Origin: Acinetobacter calcoaceticus
GTDB taxonomy: Bacteria; Pseudomonadota; Gammaproteobacteria; Pseudomonadales; Moraxellaceae
Length of the DNA: 64,000 nt
NCBI RefSeq assembly: GCF_900520355.1
Contig: NZ_LS999521.1
Coordinates: 496,001 to 560,000 of the forward strand
Direction: 5' to 3'
Part shown: in pieces, positions 57,039-64,000 of the stretch
Layout: every line of letters begins with the position of its first letter
How positions within the stretch are numbered: position 1 is the stretch's first letter
Translations under genes and position numbers: made by a program
Notes under the pieces: model-generated
What the model saw: the letters and a program-made list of their open reading frames with translations, nothing else
What the model was told of the DNA's origin: nothing
Databases searched by the model: none

Positions 57039-58418
57039 TCATTTCAACTGTCTACGAGCATGTTTTAAAGCAGTGCGAAGACCTTCTTCTAGAGTCGGGT
57101 GATAGAAAGGTTTCTCTAAAATATCATTTAAAGTTAAACCTTCACCTATTATCCAGCTTAACAGATGAGCCATATGCTCTGTTGCTTCTGTAAATAACTC
57201 AGCACCAAGAAGTTTTTCGCTTTTTCTTTCGATATAAATCTCAATGCCACCCTTATTTTTTCCAAGGACGATAGCTCTGCCTTGTCGTTCATAAGAGGCT
57301 TCGCCTGTAATAAAGTCTATACCAGTATCTTTTAGTTGTTTAAAACTTTGCCCAACAATCGCCATTTCTGGATCACTAAATACAATTCCTAATGAGGTAA
57401 GGGTTTTAATTGGATTGACTTGTGGGTAGTTCAAACAGTTATGAACAGCTTTTTTGCCCTCATGTGCAGCTTCATGTTGTAATGGCGTTGAAGTATAAGC
57501 ATCACCGACAATAAAAATTGGATATTGTTCTAATTGCTTGGTTTTTGCATTTATAGGTAACAACTTAATATCTTCAAAAGAATCATCAATATTTTCTAGT
57601 TTTAAAGTATCAAGTAAACTTGAACGGCCTGTTGCAGCTAGAACATATTCAACTTTGAGAGTTTTCTCTTTTTCTTCAAATTTATAATTTAATATAACTC
57701 CCTCAGAATTACACTTAGCTTCACTTGGTAGAGTCTCGAATAGAATTTTTAACTCTTTCCCTAGTTCTTTTTGCGCAAGTTGTTGAAGTTTCGGGCTAGT
57801 CAGTACTCCAATTCGTTTACTGCGAGCAAAAATTGTAGTTTCTACACCTAAACGATGCATTGCTTGAGCAATCTCAAGGGCAATCACACCACTACCAATG
57901 ACAGCAATAGATTTAGGGAGTGTTTTTAACTCGAATATTTGATCTGTTGTTATAAGCCGATTACCAAGTTCTTCTTTCCAAGCTTTATCGTAATTAGGAG
58001 TTGAACCAACTGCCAGAATAAAACTTTTTGATTGGTACTGTTGCCCATTAATTTCTATAGTTTGTGCATCAATAAAATGTGCTTTACCAGAAATTTTATG
58101 TTCAGTTGGCCATTGTTCTACATCTTTTAAAGTTGCTTGTGTAAAACGATCACGCAATGTTTGTACGTGCTGCATCACTTGATCAGTATTAATTTTTGCA
58201 GATACGTCCAAAGCAACCTCCTGAGCATTTTGAATGTCAAACATTCGATTTGCTGTAGAGATGAGGATTTTACTGGGCATACAGCCTACACGAGCACAAG
58301 TGGTATCCCAAGGGCCATCATTTATAATTAAAATATTATTGGTATGTTTAACGGCTTCTTTATATGCGCTAATACCAGCAGTACCTGCGCCAATGATAAT
58401 AATATCGAACATTTTCAT
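57039..58418 (-). CDS. dihydrolipoamide dehydrogenase-like flavoprotein
   Basis: A 459-residue class I pyridine nucleotide-disulfide oxidoreductase. FAD-binding IIIIGAGTAGISAYKEA is at the N-terminus, the redox disulfide is CARVGCMPSK (C41, C46), the NAD motif is IAVIGSGVIALEIAQAM, and the catalytic HPTLEEGL is near the end. It stands alone, not with pyruvate or oxoglutarate dehydrogenase genes, so it may be a stand-alone Lpd or another disulfide reductase. ATG 58418 or 58412 are both possible. Confidence 0.85.
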   Translation of the reverse strand: MKMFDIIIIGAGTAGISAYKEAVKHTNNILIINDGPWDTTCARVGCMPSKILISTANRMFDIQNAQEVALDVSAKINTDQVMQHVQTLRDRFTQATLKDVEQWPTEHKISGKAHFIDAQTIEINGQQYQSKSFILAVGSTPNYDKAWKEELGNRLITTDQIFELKTLPKSIAVIGSGVIALEIAQAMHRLGVETTIFARSKRIGVLTSPKLQQLAQKELGKELKILFETLPSEAKCNSEGVILNYKFEEKEKTLKVEYVLAATGRSSLLDTLKLENIDDSFEDIKLLPINAKTKQLEQYPIFIVGDAYTSTPLQHEAAHEGKKAVHNCLNYPQVNPIKTLTSLGIVFSDPEMAIVGQSFKQLKDTGIDFITGEASYERQGRAIVLGKNKGGIEIYIERKSEKLLGAELFTEATEHMAHLLSWIIGEGLTLNDILEKPFYHPTLEEGLRTALKHARRQLK

Positions 58419-58453
58419 TAAGCTATTTTAATAGATATTTAGAATATATAGAA

Positions 58454-58476
58454 AAACCCTCTTGAGCAGAGGGTTT
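58454..58476 (-). terminator. terminator of the lipoprotein gene
   Basis: AAACCCTC pairs with GAGGGTTT; on the minus strand a T run follows. Confidence 0.8.
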
Positions 58477-58494
58477 GATTCTAATTATTTAGCT

Positions 58495-59691
58495 TTAAAA
58501 TGTAAATTTTTGCATAAAAGGTGTTTTTAAAGTGGTGGAAACAGTCCCATTTTGATTAGTAGATTGACCTTCGATGCTTATACCATTAATGACATGCTTA
58601 AAGTTTAATGTAGTTCCATTTAAGCTTTGTTTAAAAGTAAAAATATTTTGTCCTTCCAGATAAATACTGCCATTAAATTTTTGTGCATTCGTTGTTGAAG
58701 ATTCATTTTCAACACGACTTCCTTCAAGGCTAGTAATACTTGGTAGACTTAATATTTGCTGATTACCTGATTTTACTTTGTATATCGCAATGTTCGTATT
58801 ACCTGGAGTTGAGTTCACAACAAATGAAATTGGCTCTGCAAAAGGAACATTAGGGTTATCATTGATAAGTACGTTGAAGCCAGAACCACCTTGAACTACG
58901 TAGAGATCACCATCAGTTGATGTATTATCTTTATATACACTCATTGCACCGGTAGTCACTTCTTTTTCAGTTGGTTGGCCTGTCTCTGGATCTTGAACCA
59001 TAGTAGTTGTAGTGATTTTATAATCACTTGTTGTGGAGTTGATTAATACAAATCTTTTTTGCTTGGTTTGTTCAAGTCCCCATGATTGTTGGAATGGATA
59101 CGCAAAGGCCCCAGTAATTGTCACATCTTGGAAGTTCTTATCATTATTTTCATTTTGAAAAATATAGATTCTGGTATTTGATTGATAATCCTCTAAATTT
59201 GGAGATGTATTATCGCTTGCCAGTTTAATATTTTTTAAATCATCTGCTGTAATATCAAAGTCCCAGTCACTATAACCAGTGAGTAAAGTTTTAATTTCTT
59301 CACCTTTAAATACGTAGCAGGCGCGGTAGTCTGTAGTACTCTTAATGAAGCATTTCTCACGATAATGGTCAGAGTACTTGGTAAGATCTACTTTTCGAAT
59401 ATCTAATGTTAACTTGAGTGGACCTTGGGCGAAGGTGTCTAATGCGTGATCAATGTAACCTTTTGATAGATTTTCATTATTAATATCATAGGCACCAAAT
59501 AAATATTTTCCTTCTTGTTTTACGCTATTTAAAACAGAAGTCGCCAACTCTTGATCTGTTGATGGTGTGGTTGGCGTTGTTGTAGAGCCAGAATTTGAAT
59601 TTTGGTTATAGTAGCCATCACTGCCACCCCCACCACAAGCTGTCAAAAAAGCAGCCAAAGTAATCCCACATACCCCATGAGTAAGTTTCAT
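58495..59691 (-). CDS. large hypothetical lipoprotein
   Basis: A 398-residue protein with a lipobox LTAC followed by GGGGSDG, then a low-complexity Asn/Ser/Thr linker (about 25-45). The rest is predicted beta-rich with Asn, Thr and Ser repeats (TTSDYKITTTTMVQDPET). I recognise no catalytic motif. A surface or periplasmic lipoprotein is likely. GGGGA lies five bases before ATG 59691; the longer frame starts with an unlikely TTG at 59703. Confidence 0.72.
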   Translation of the reverse strand: MKLTHGVCGITLAAFLTACGGGGSDGYYNQNSNSGSTTTPTTPSTDQELATSVLNSVKQEGKYLFGAYDINNENLSKGYIDHALDTFAQGPLKLTLDIRKVDLTKYSDHYREKCFIKSTTDYRACYVFKGEEIKTLLTGYSDWDFDITADDLKNIKLASDNTSPNLEDYQSNTRIYIFQNENNDKNFQDVTITGAFAYPFQQSWGLEQTKQKRFVLINSTTSDYKITTTTMVQDPETGQPTEKEVTTGAMSVYKDNTSTDGDLYVVQGGSGFNVLINDNPNVPFAEPISFVVNSTPGNTNIAIYKVKSGNQQILSLPSITSLEGSRVENESSTTNAQKFNGSIYLEGQNIFTFKQSLNGTTLNFKHVINGISIEGQSTNQNGTVSTTLKTPFMQKFTF

Positions 59692-59798
59692 CATTATCCC
59701 CAATTAAAATGATAAGTTATTTAAAATAATTTTTTAGATTTATAAAATAACATATATTTCATGAGGTTGCTCATTATATTTATGGGGAAGTTAGCTAA

Positions 59799-59903
59799 TT
59801 AAATTCGTGTACCCATAGTTACTCCAACGGTAGGTTTTACTTGCATTGAAGAACACGCTGTAAGAATTAAACAACTTAAAAGAGCGAATATAAATTTATT
59901 CAT
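59799..59903 (-). CDS. small lipoprotein, 34 residues
   Basis: From ATG 59903 the minus strand encodes a short lipoprotein: positively charged start MNK, hydrophobic FIFALLSCLILT, lipobox LTAC, then SSMQVKPTVGVTMGTRI and TAA. The mature part is about 17 residues. The ribosome site is weak. The clean lipoprotein layout argues against chance, but expression is unproved. Confidence 0.6.
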   Translation of the reverse strand: MNKFIFALLSCLILTACSSMQVKPTVGVTMGTRI

Positions 59904-60001
59904 AAAAATTAATAAATGATTCAAAAAGATTTAAATACTTTAGAGCAATATTATTTTTAGTTCTGTTGAATTCGTGCAGAGATATGCAAAATAAGTTATC
60001 A

Positions 60002-60033
60002 AAAACCCTATTTTAAAGAAGAAATAGGGTTTT
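60002..60033 (-). terminator. terminator of the TIGR01244 gene
   Basis: AAAACCCTATTT pairs with AAATAGGGTTTT; on the minus strand it follows the stop and ends in T. Confidence 0.8.
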
Positions 60034-60055
60034 ATAGGATCTTAATTTCTTTAAC

Positions 60056-60391
60056 TTAGTCGTCTAATAAATCCATTTGTTTTGCTAATTGATATAGATT
60101 ATTTGAACGGTTTCCTGTGCGGCAAAACATAAGTACAGGCTTTGGCAACTCGTTGTAATGATTCGCGAAAGTACGTACATCGAGTTCTGTAATTTGCCCA
60201 GCTACAACAGGCTGATAAACATAGTCTAGTCCTACTTGGCGTGCTGCTTCTTCAATTTGAGCACTTGTAGGTTGTTCTGGGCCGCCTTCCATATCTGGTC
60301 GATTATTAATAATCGATTTAAATCCTTTTTCTACAACTTGGCCAACATGTTCTGGACCGATTTGACCTGCGAAACCAACATTCTCTGACAT
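60056..60391 (-). CDS. TIGR01244-family sulfur transferase / phosphatase-like protein
   Basis: A 111-residue protein with the dual-specificity-phosphatase-like active loop FCRTGNRS. GFKSIINNRPDMEGG and YVYQPVVAGQIT are family hallmarks. Such domains occur alone or fused to beta-lactamase-like persulfide dioxygenases (Blh); here it is alone. It likely handles persulfide or a phosphate; not proved. Confidence 0.86.
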   Translation of the reverse strand: MSENVGFAGQIGPEHVGQVVEKGFKSIINNRPDMEGGPEQPTSAQIEEAARQVGLDYVYQPVVAGQITELDVRTFANHYNELPKPVLMFCRTGNRSNNLYQLAKQMDLLDD

Positions 60392-60579
60392 TTCGTCACT
60401 CCAAAATTTAACAAAACCTCTTATGCTGTATCATAGCATTAAGCTTAACCTGAGATACAAGACACTCGTGTGTTGTTCTGACTGAGAAAGTTATGTCTTA
60501 TAGCTGAGCTGTAAATATTAAAATGATCATCAGGCTATTTTAAAATTGGTTATTCATATTCTATTTCAACGGAGCACAT

Positions 60580-61476
60580 ATGCACGCTTATATGGTTGAG
60601 CCTTTATATGTTCCATGTGGTCAGGAAACGATCGCAGCTGATTTTTATATTCCAAAAACAAATAAGAAATCTGCCGTTATTATTATGGCCCATGGTTTTG
60701 CTGCGTTGCGTCAATTTAAATTAGTTCAATATGCACAGCGATTTGCACAGGCGGGTTACGCTGTAATTTTGTTTGATTATCGATATTGGGGAGGGAGCAC
60801 TGGCAAGCCCAGAGAAATGGTCTCTATTAATTCGCAGTTAGAAGATTGGAAGACAGTTATTCAATATGCTTCGACTTGTAAACTTGTGGATAATCGAAGG
60901 ATTGTGCTGTGGGGGACTTCTTTAAGTGGGGGGTATGCGCTAAGTCTGGCTTCTGAATTAAAGAATATTCAGGCGATTTTAGTACAAATTCCTTATGTGG
61001 ATGGGGCTGAAACTGCCAAGCTCTATCCTTTGCAACGCTATCCTCAAGCATTGAAGTTATCGAGTCAGGACTATATGGGATCAAAAATGGGGCTTAATCC
61101 CAAAAGATTACCTGTCGCTGATCAACATAATTTGTGTTTTATGCCTACCGCAGATAGTTATTATGGTTATTTATCGATTGTAAATCCTGATTATTATTGG
61201 AGTGGGGAAGTCCCTGCACGTGTCTTTTTTAATCTGATGCGATACCGCCCAATTCAAGTTGTACGGCAGATTAATATTCCGGTTTTATTTATTGCAGCTC
61301 AAAAAGATTCCCTTATTCCTATTGAATCAAGTCGTGAAGCTGCGACAAATATTGCGCCTTTTGTGAATTATCATGAGTGGGATATGAAACATTTTGATAT
61401 TTATCACGGTTCATGGTTTGAAAAAGCAGTGATAACCCAATTAGAATTTTTACATCAGCATATAGGAGTGGTGTAA
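60580..61476 (+). CDS. alpha/beta hydrolase
   Basis: A 298-residue serine hydrolase. The oxyanion region is MAHGFAALRQF, the nucleophile Ser lies in GTSLSGGYAL, the acid is Asp in AAQKDSLIPIE, and the His is in KHFDIYHG. No signal peptide. The substrate is unknown. It directly abuts trxC (stop then ATG), in an operon with trxC and yciA. Confidence 0.88.
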   Translation: MHAYMVEPLYVPCGQETIAADFYIPKTNKKSAVIIMAHGFAALRQFKLVQYAQRFAQAGYAVILFDYRYWGGSTGKPREMVSINSQLEDWKTVIQYASTCKLVDNRRIVLWGTSLSGGYALSLASELKNIQAILVQIPYVDGAETAKLYPLQRYPQALKLSSQDYMGSKMGLNPKRLPVADQHNLCFMPTADSYYGYLSIVNPDYYWSGEVPARVFFNLMRYRPIQVVRQINIPVLFIAAQKDSLIPIESSREAATNIAPFVNYHEWDMKHFDIYHGSWFEKAVITQLEFLHQHIGVV

Positions 61477-61914
61477 ATGATTATTGTATGTGCATCGTGC
61501 GGTGCAAAAAATAGAGTTCCTGAAGAAAAAATTCCTGAGCAACCGAGCTGTGGGCAATGTCATCAGCCATTACTACCGCTTGCACCTATTGAATTAAATG
61601 AGCAAAATTTTAGTAACTACATCACGAATAGTGATTTACCTATTTTCATAGACTTATGGGCAGAATGGTGCGGACCTTGTAAAATGATGGCGCCACATTT
61701 TGCACAGGTTGCAAAACAGAATCCAGGCGTTATTTTTGCCAAGATTAATACCGAAGAATCTCCTCGCTTGAGCCAAGCTTTTCATGTGAGAAGTATTCCG
61801 ACACTTGTCTTAATGAACAAAACGACAGAGGTTGCGCGTATTAGCGGCGCATTACGTGCGCCTGAATTGCAGCAGTGGCTTGATCAACAACTTCAAACGA
61901 ATTTCGGGAGCTAA
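61477..61914 (+). CDS. trxC: thioredoxin 2
   Basis: A 145-residue protein. The N-terminal zinc finger uses C5, C8, C25 and C28, and the active site is WCGPC (C65, C68). This zinc-bearing form reduces protein disulfides during oxidative stress. It begins directly after the hydrolase stop. Confidence 0.95.
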   Translation: MIIVCASCGAKNRVPEEKIPEQPSCGQCHQPLLPLAPIELNEQNFSNYITNSDLPIFIDLWAEWCGPCKMMAPHFAQVAKQNPGVIFAKINTEESPRLSQAFHVRSIPTLVLMNKTTEVARISGALRAPELQQWLDQQLQTNFGS

Positions 61915-61915
61915 G

Positions 61916-62335
61916 GTGTCAGAAGCTTATACCAAACCAGAAGGGGTTTTATCCTTACAAACGATTGCCATGCCAGCCGATACAAACTGGAGTGGTGATG
62001 TATTTGGTGGATGGATTGTGTCACAAATGGACTTGGCTGGAGCAATTCACGCAGAACGTTTCAGTCGTGGTCGTTGTGCTACGATTTCCATTAATCAAAT
62101 GACCTTTTTGGTTCCGGTAAAGGTTGGCTTTGTCATTAGCTGCTATACCAAAATCTTAAAAGTTGGAAATACTTCTATTCAAATGCAAATTGAAGTTTGG
62201 GATAGTCATGATGACTCTCGTGAGCCAATACGCATTACTGAAGGAGTCTTTACCTTTGTAGCAGTTGATGTAAAAGGTAATAAGCGTCAAATACCTGAAG
62301 AAGCGAGACAAAAGTTTTTAGCATCTTGTGCATAA
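61916..62335 (+). CDS. yciA: acyl-CoA thioesterase YciA type
   Basis: A 139-residue hotdog-fold thioesterase. MPADTNWSGDVFGGWIVSQMDLAGAIHAE is the YciA family signature with the catalytic Asp. GTG 61916 has GGGAG five bases upstream; the longer open frame (from 61832) overlaps trxC and is not used. It is the third gene of the operon. Confidence 0.92.
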   Translation: MSEAYTKPEGVLSLQTIAMPADTNWSGDVFGGWIVSQMDLAGAIHAERFSRGRCATISINQMTFLVPVKVGFVISCYTKILKVGNTSIQMQIEVWDSHDDSREPIRITEGVFTFVAVDVKGNKRQIPEEARQKFLASCA

Positions 62336-62336
62336 T

Positions 62337-62368
62337 AAAAAAGCCCAAATTCAAATTTGGGCTTTTTT
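62337..62368. terminator. bidirectional terminator, yciA / DUF4442 gene
   Basis: AAAAAAGCCCAAATT pairs with AATTTGGGCTTTTTT between convergent genes. Confidence 0.88.
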
Positions 62369-62374
62369 ATATCT

Positions 62375-62869
62375 TTATTTCTTACGTTTAGGTAACCATG
62401 CCCATAGCATTTGGCACTGGATTGGTTCATTGCCTGCATCATCAATGACAGTAACCGGAATCACAAGTTCACCTTTTTCATTATCCGCAATAAACTTTTG
62501 CTGTTCAGTGGATAGCGTTGCTGTAGCAGTCAAACCGCCTTCAACCACTTTTAAATAATCTACATGCAATGATTTGATTAATAAAATGCGGTTATCAGGA
62601 ATGTGTAAACCCGTTAGAAAACCTGTTGCAGTTTCAGCTAAAAGAGCCATAGCAGCAGCATGGACTCCTTTAATATGGTTCTGCATATTTTTTTGGTTAT
62701 CTAAGCGGACAGTAACGTGGTTTGAGTCTACTTCCAGATAGCGAATATTTGCTGTACCCACCATTGGCACGATACGACCAAACGCCTTGCTCCAAAGTGT
62801 ACTCCGAATACCTTTAGGGAATTTTGAAGTCGCTTTTACCAGTTTTGATAGACGATTGGATTGAGACAT
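62375..62869 (-). CDS. DUF4442-family hotdog protein
   Basis: A 164-residue protein. NMQNHIKGVHAAAMALLAETATGF fits the hotdog helix of PaaI/YiiD-like thioesterases. The N-terminus is basic (NRLSKLVKATSKFPKG). It probably acts on an acyl-CoA or acyl carrier, but the substrate is unknown. No signal peptide. Confidence 0.85.
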   Translation of the reverse strand: MSQSNRLSKLVKATSKFPKGIRSTLWSKAFGRIVPMVGTANIRYLEVDSNHVTVRLDNQKNMQNHIKGVHAAAMALLAETATGFLTGLHIPDNRILLIKSLHVDYLKVVEGGLTATATLSTEQQKFIADNEKGELVIPVTVIDDAGNEPIQCQMLWAWLPKRKK

Positions 62870-62904
62870 GGAATTACCTTAGCTTTGAATGTCACGACAA
62901 GAGA

Positions 62905-63393
62905 TTAATCTTTAAAGTTATTAAACTGTAATGGCACACCAAATTGTTGTTCACGTAAAAAGTTCATCACTTGTTGTAAAGTGTCACGCTTTTTATCCGT
63001 TACACGAATTTTGTCGCCTTGGATAGAAGATTGCACTTTAACGCCACTTTCTTTAATGGCTTTATTAATTTTTTTTGCAGTATCCGAGTCAAGACCGTCT
63101 TTAAGTTTAATTACTTGTACAAAATTTTTGCCTGAAGCAGCAGCTTTTTGCGGGTCTAGAGCTTGTACATCAATTTTACGTTTATAAAAATGATTTTCTA
63201 ACATGTTGTAAACTTGTTCACACTGGAAATCGCTTTCGGTACTGATTTTAATTTCTTTATTTTTTTCGTTTATTTCGACTGAAACATCATGACCACGAAA
63301 GTCAAAACGTGTTGCAATCTCTTTTTGTGTGTTCTGTACGGCATGATTAACTTCAAAAATCTCTAATTCAGAGACAATATCGAAAGAAGGCAT
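62905..63393 (-). CDS. YajQ-family nucleotide-binding protein
   Basis: A 162-residue protein matching the UPF0234/YajQ family (PSFDIVSELEIFEVNHAVQN, FDFRGHDVSVEI, VQSSIQGDKIRVTDKKRD). Some members bind c-di-GMP and act with a transcription factor; others bind GTP or ATP. Which applies here is not visible. Confidence 0.93.
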   Translation of the reverse strand: MPSFDIVSELEIFEVNHAVQNTQKEIATRFDFRGHDVSVEINEKNKEIKISTESDFQCEQVYNMLENHFYKRKIDVQALDPQKAAASGKNFVQVIKLKDGLDSDTAKKINKAIKESGVKVQSSIQGDKIRVTDKKRDTLQQVMNFLREQQFGVPLQFNNFKD

Positions 63394-63484
63394 AGTTTAG
63401 ACCTTTACAAAGGGAAAGAATATTTGAGATGCTAAGAGGGTTTTCTTCATTTGCCAAGTGTTGTTTACATCAAAGGAGTGCACA

Positions 63485-63799
63485 ATGATCCGTAAACAAG
63501 AAATTACAACATTTGAATTCCCAGAAAATGCTGTTATCTGGGATGTCCGTGATACAAATGCTTATGCAGAAGGGCATGTTAAAGGTGCGGTAAATCGCCC
63601 GATTAATGATTTGAATGCTGATATTTTGAACCAGGTCTCTGCGGGTCAGCCGATTTATATTTTATGTGGTGGTGGTAGCAAAGCTCCTCGTGCAGCTGAG
63701 ACACTAGAAGGATTCGATGCCTCGCGTGAATATGTCGTGCTGATGGGGGGGACACGTGCAGCTCGTGATGCCGGCTTGCCTCTAGAGCAGGGCGCATAA
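63485..63799 (+). CDS. rhodanese-like sulfurtransferase
   Basis: A 104-residue single-domain rhodanese. The N-terminal WDVRDTNAYAEGHVKGAVNRP is typical, and the active loop is CGGGSK with the catalytic Cys. AAGGAG lies seven bases before ATG 63485; the longer frame has no ribosome site. It transfers sulfur from thiosulfate or persulfides. Confidence 0.9.
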   Translation: MIRKQEITTFEFPENAVIWDVRDTNAYAEGHVKGAVNRPINDLNADILNQVSAGQPIYILCGGGSKAPRAAETLEGFDASREYVVLMGGTRAARDAGLPLEQGA

Positions 63800-63825
63800 A
63801 AAAAAGCACCTTCGGGTGCTTTTTT
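63800..63825. terminator. bidirectional terminator, rhodanese / mnmC
   Basis: AAAAAAGCACC pairs with GGTGCTTTTTT around TTCG between convergent genes. Confidence 0.88.
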
Positions 63826-63836
63826 ATGGAATTAAA

Positions 63837-64000
63837 CTACTGTGTTTTGAAATAAGGCTTTTTAGGTTTTACTTTTTTTTGGAATCGTTGCGGATTCAAT
63901 TTTTGTAATAAGCGGTCCGGTACTGGACAAGCTTCTTCTAACATCTGGGCAATTAAGATCTCACTGCATAGCGGAGCAAATAAGAAGCCCTTAGAACCAA
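63837..64000 (-). CDS. mnmC: 3' end of mnmC, tRNA wobble-uridine modification enzyme
   Basis: The last 54 codons read leftward to TAG at 63837-63839. GSKGFLFAPLCSEILIAQML and the following LNPQRFQKK match the end of the FAD-dependent oxidoreductase half of the bifunctional MnmC. That half removes the carboxymethyl group from cmnm5U34; the methylating half lies beyond the window. The tail is basic and lysine-rich. The start lies past base 64000. Confidence 0.85.
   Translation of the reverse strand, partial: GSKGFLFAPLCSEILIAQMLEEACPVPDRLLQKLNPQRFQKKVKPKKPYFKTQ

Larger units (their letters stand above)
59704..60055. other. intergenic region holding a small lipoprotein gene
   Basis: A 352-bp AT-rich gap containing only the 34-codon gene at 59799-59903 and the terminator at 60002-60033. 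Confidence 0.6.

Noticed and set aside
61832..61915. Longer yciA start inside trxC
   Set aside because: GTG 61916 has GGGAG upstream and matches the YciA N-terminus.

Overview
The window comes from Acinetobacter, most likely the A. calcoaceticus-baumannii complex. Both 16S genes carry Acinetobacter-type variable regions, the base composition is AT-rich (judged by eye at about 40% GC), and the gene content is typical of the genus (rlmJ-pssA, sspAB behind rplM-rpsI, mnmC, many small DUF genes). I cannot name the species from the sequence alone. No plasmid, prophage or CRISPR array is visible. This looks like ordinary chromosome with two large rRNA repeats and one small mobile element.

Layout. 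1-17.2 kb holds mainly housekeeping genes: a YihY-type membrane protein (cut by the window edge), wrbA, xpt, a DUF3108 protein, a TonB/TolA-like energy transducer, the miaB-phoH-ybeY operon, a soluble lytic transglycosylase, a secreted RNase T2 homologue without its catalytic residues, mdh, a 2OG-Fe(II) oxygenase, rlmJ and pssA. The miaB-phoH-ybeY operon is split by a 266-bp MITE-like element. 17.2-23.05 kb is a complete rRNA operon (16S, tRNA-Ile, tRNA-Ala, 23S, 5S). 23.1-35.6 kb is an accessory metabolic block: three small DUF/GFA genes, an acyl-CoA dehydrogenase, then a divergent regulator and a six-gene operon matching atuABCDEF, the acyclic terpene (citronellol/geranyl-CoA) degradation pathway, with a clear palindromic operator in between. 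35.6-50.4 kb returns to core genes: sspA-sspB with a tail-anchored partner, rpsI-rplM, pdxA-rsmA-apaH, a CidA/LrgB pair, hflX, a PlsC-type acyltransferase, a phospholipase-D lipoprotein, a metallophosphoesterase, and a yfiRNB-type c-di-GMP signalling operon.

50.56-56.36 kb is a second rRNA operon in the same orientation. It shows no difference from the first between the -10 hexamer and the terminator (5,797 bp, constant offset 33,304). 56.4-64 kb carries small secreted proteins, a dihydrolipoamide dehydrogenase-like flavoprotein, a TIGR01244 sulfur transferase, an alpha/beta hydrolase, trxC, two hotdog-fold genes, a YajQ family gene, a rhodanese, and the 3' end of mnmC.

Most notable: the MITE sits exactly in the phoH stop codon and against the ybeY ribosome site, so the uninterrupted ancestor can be reconstructed; the RNase T2 fold protein has lost every catalytic residue I can align; the atu cluster has a perfect operator; and an unlisted 34-residue lipoprotein lies at 59.8 kb.
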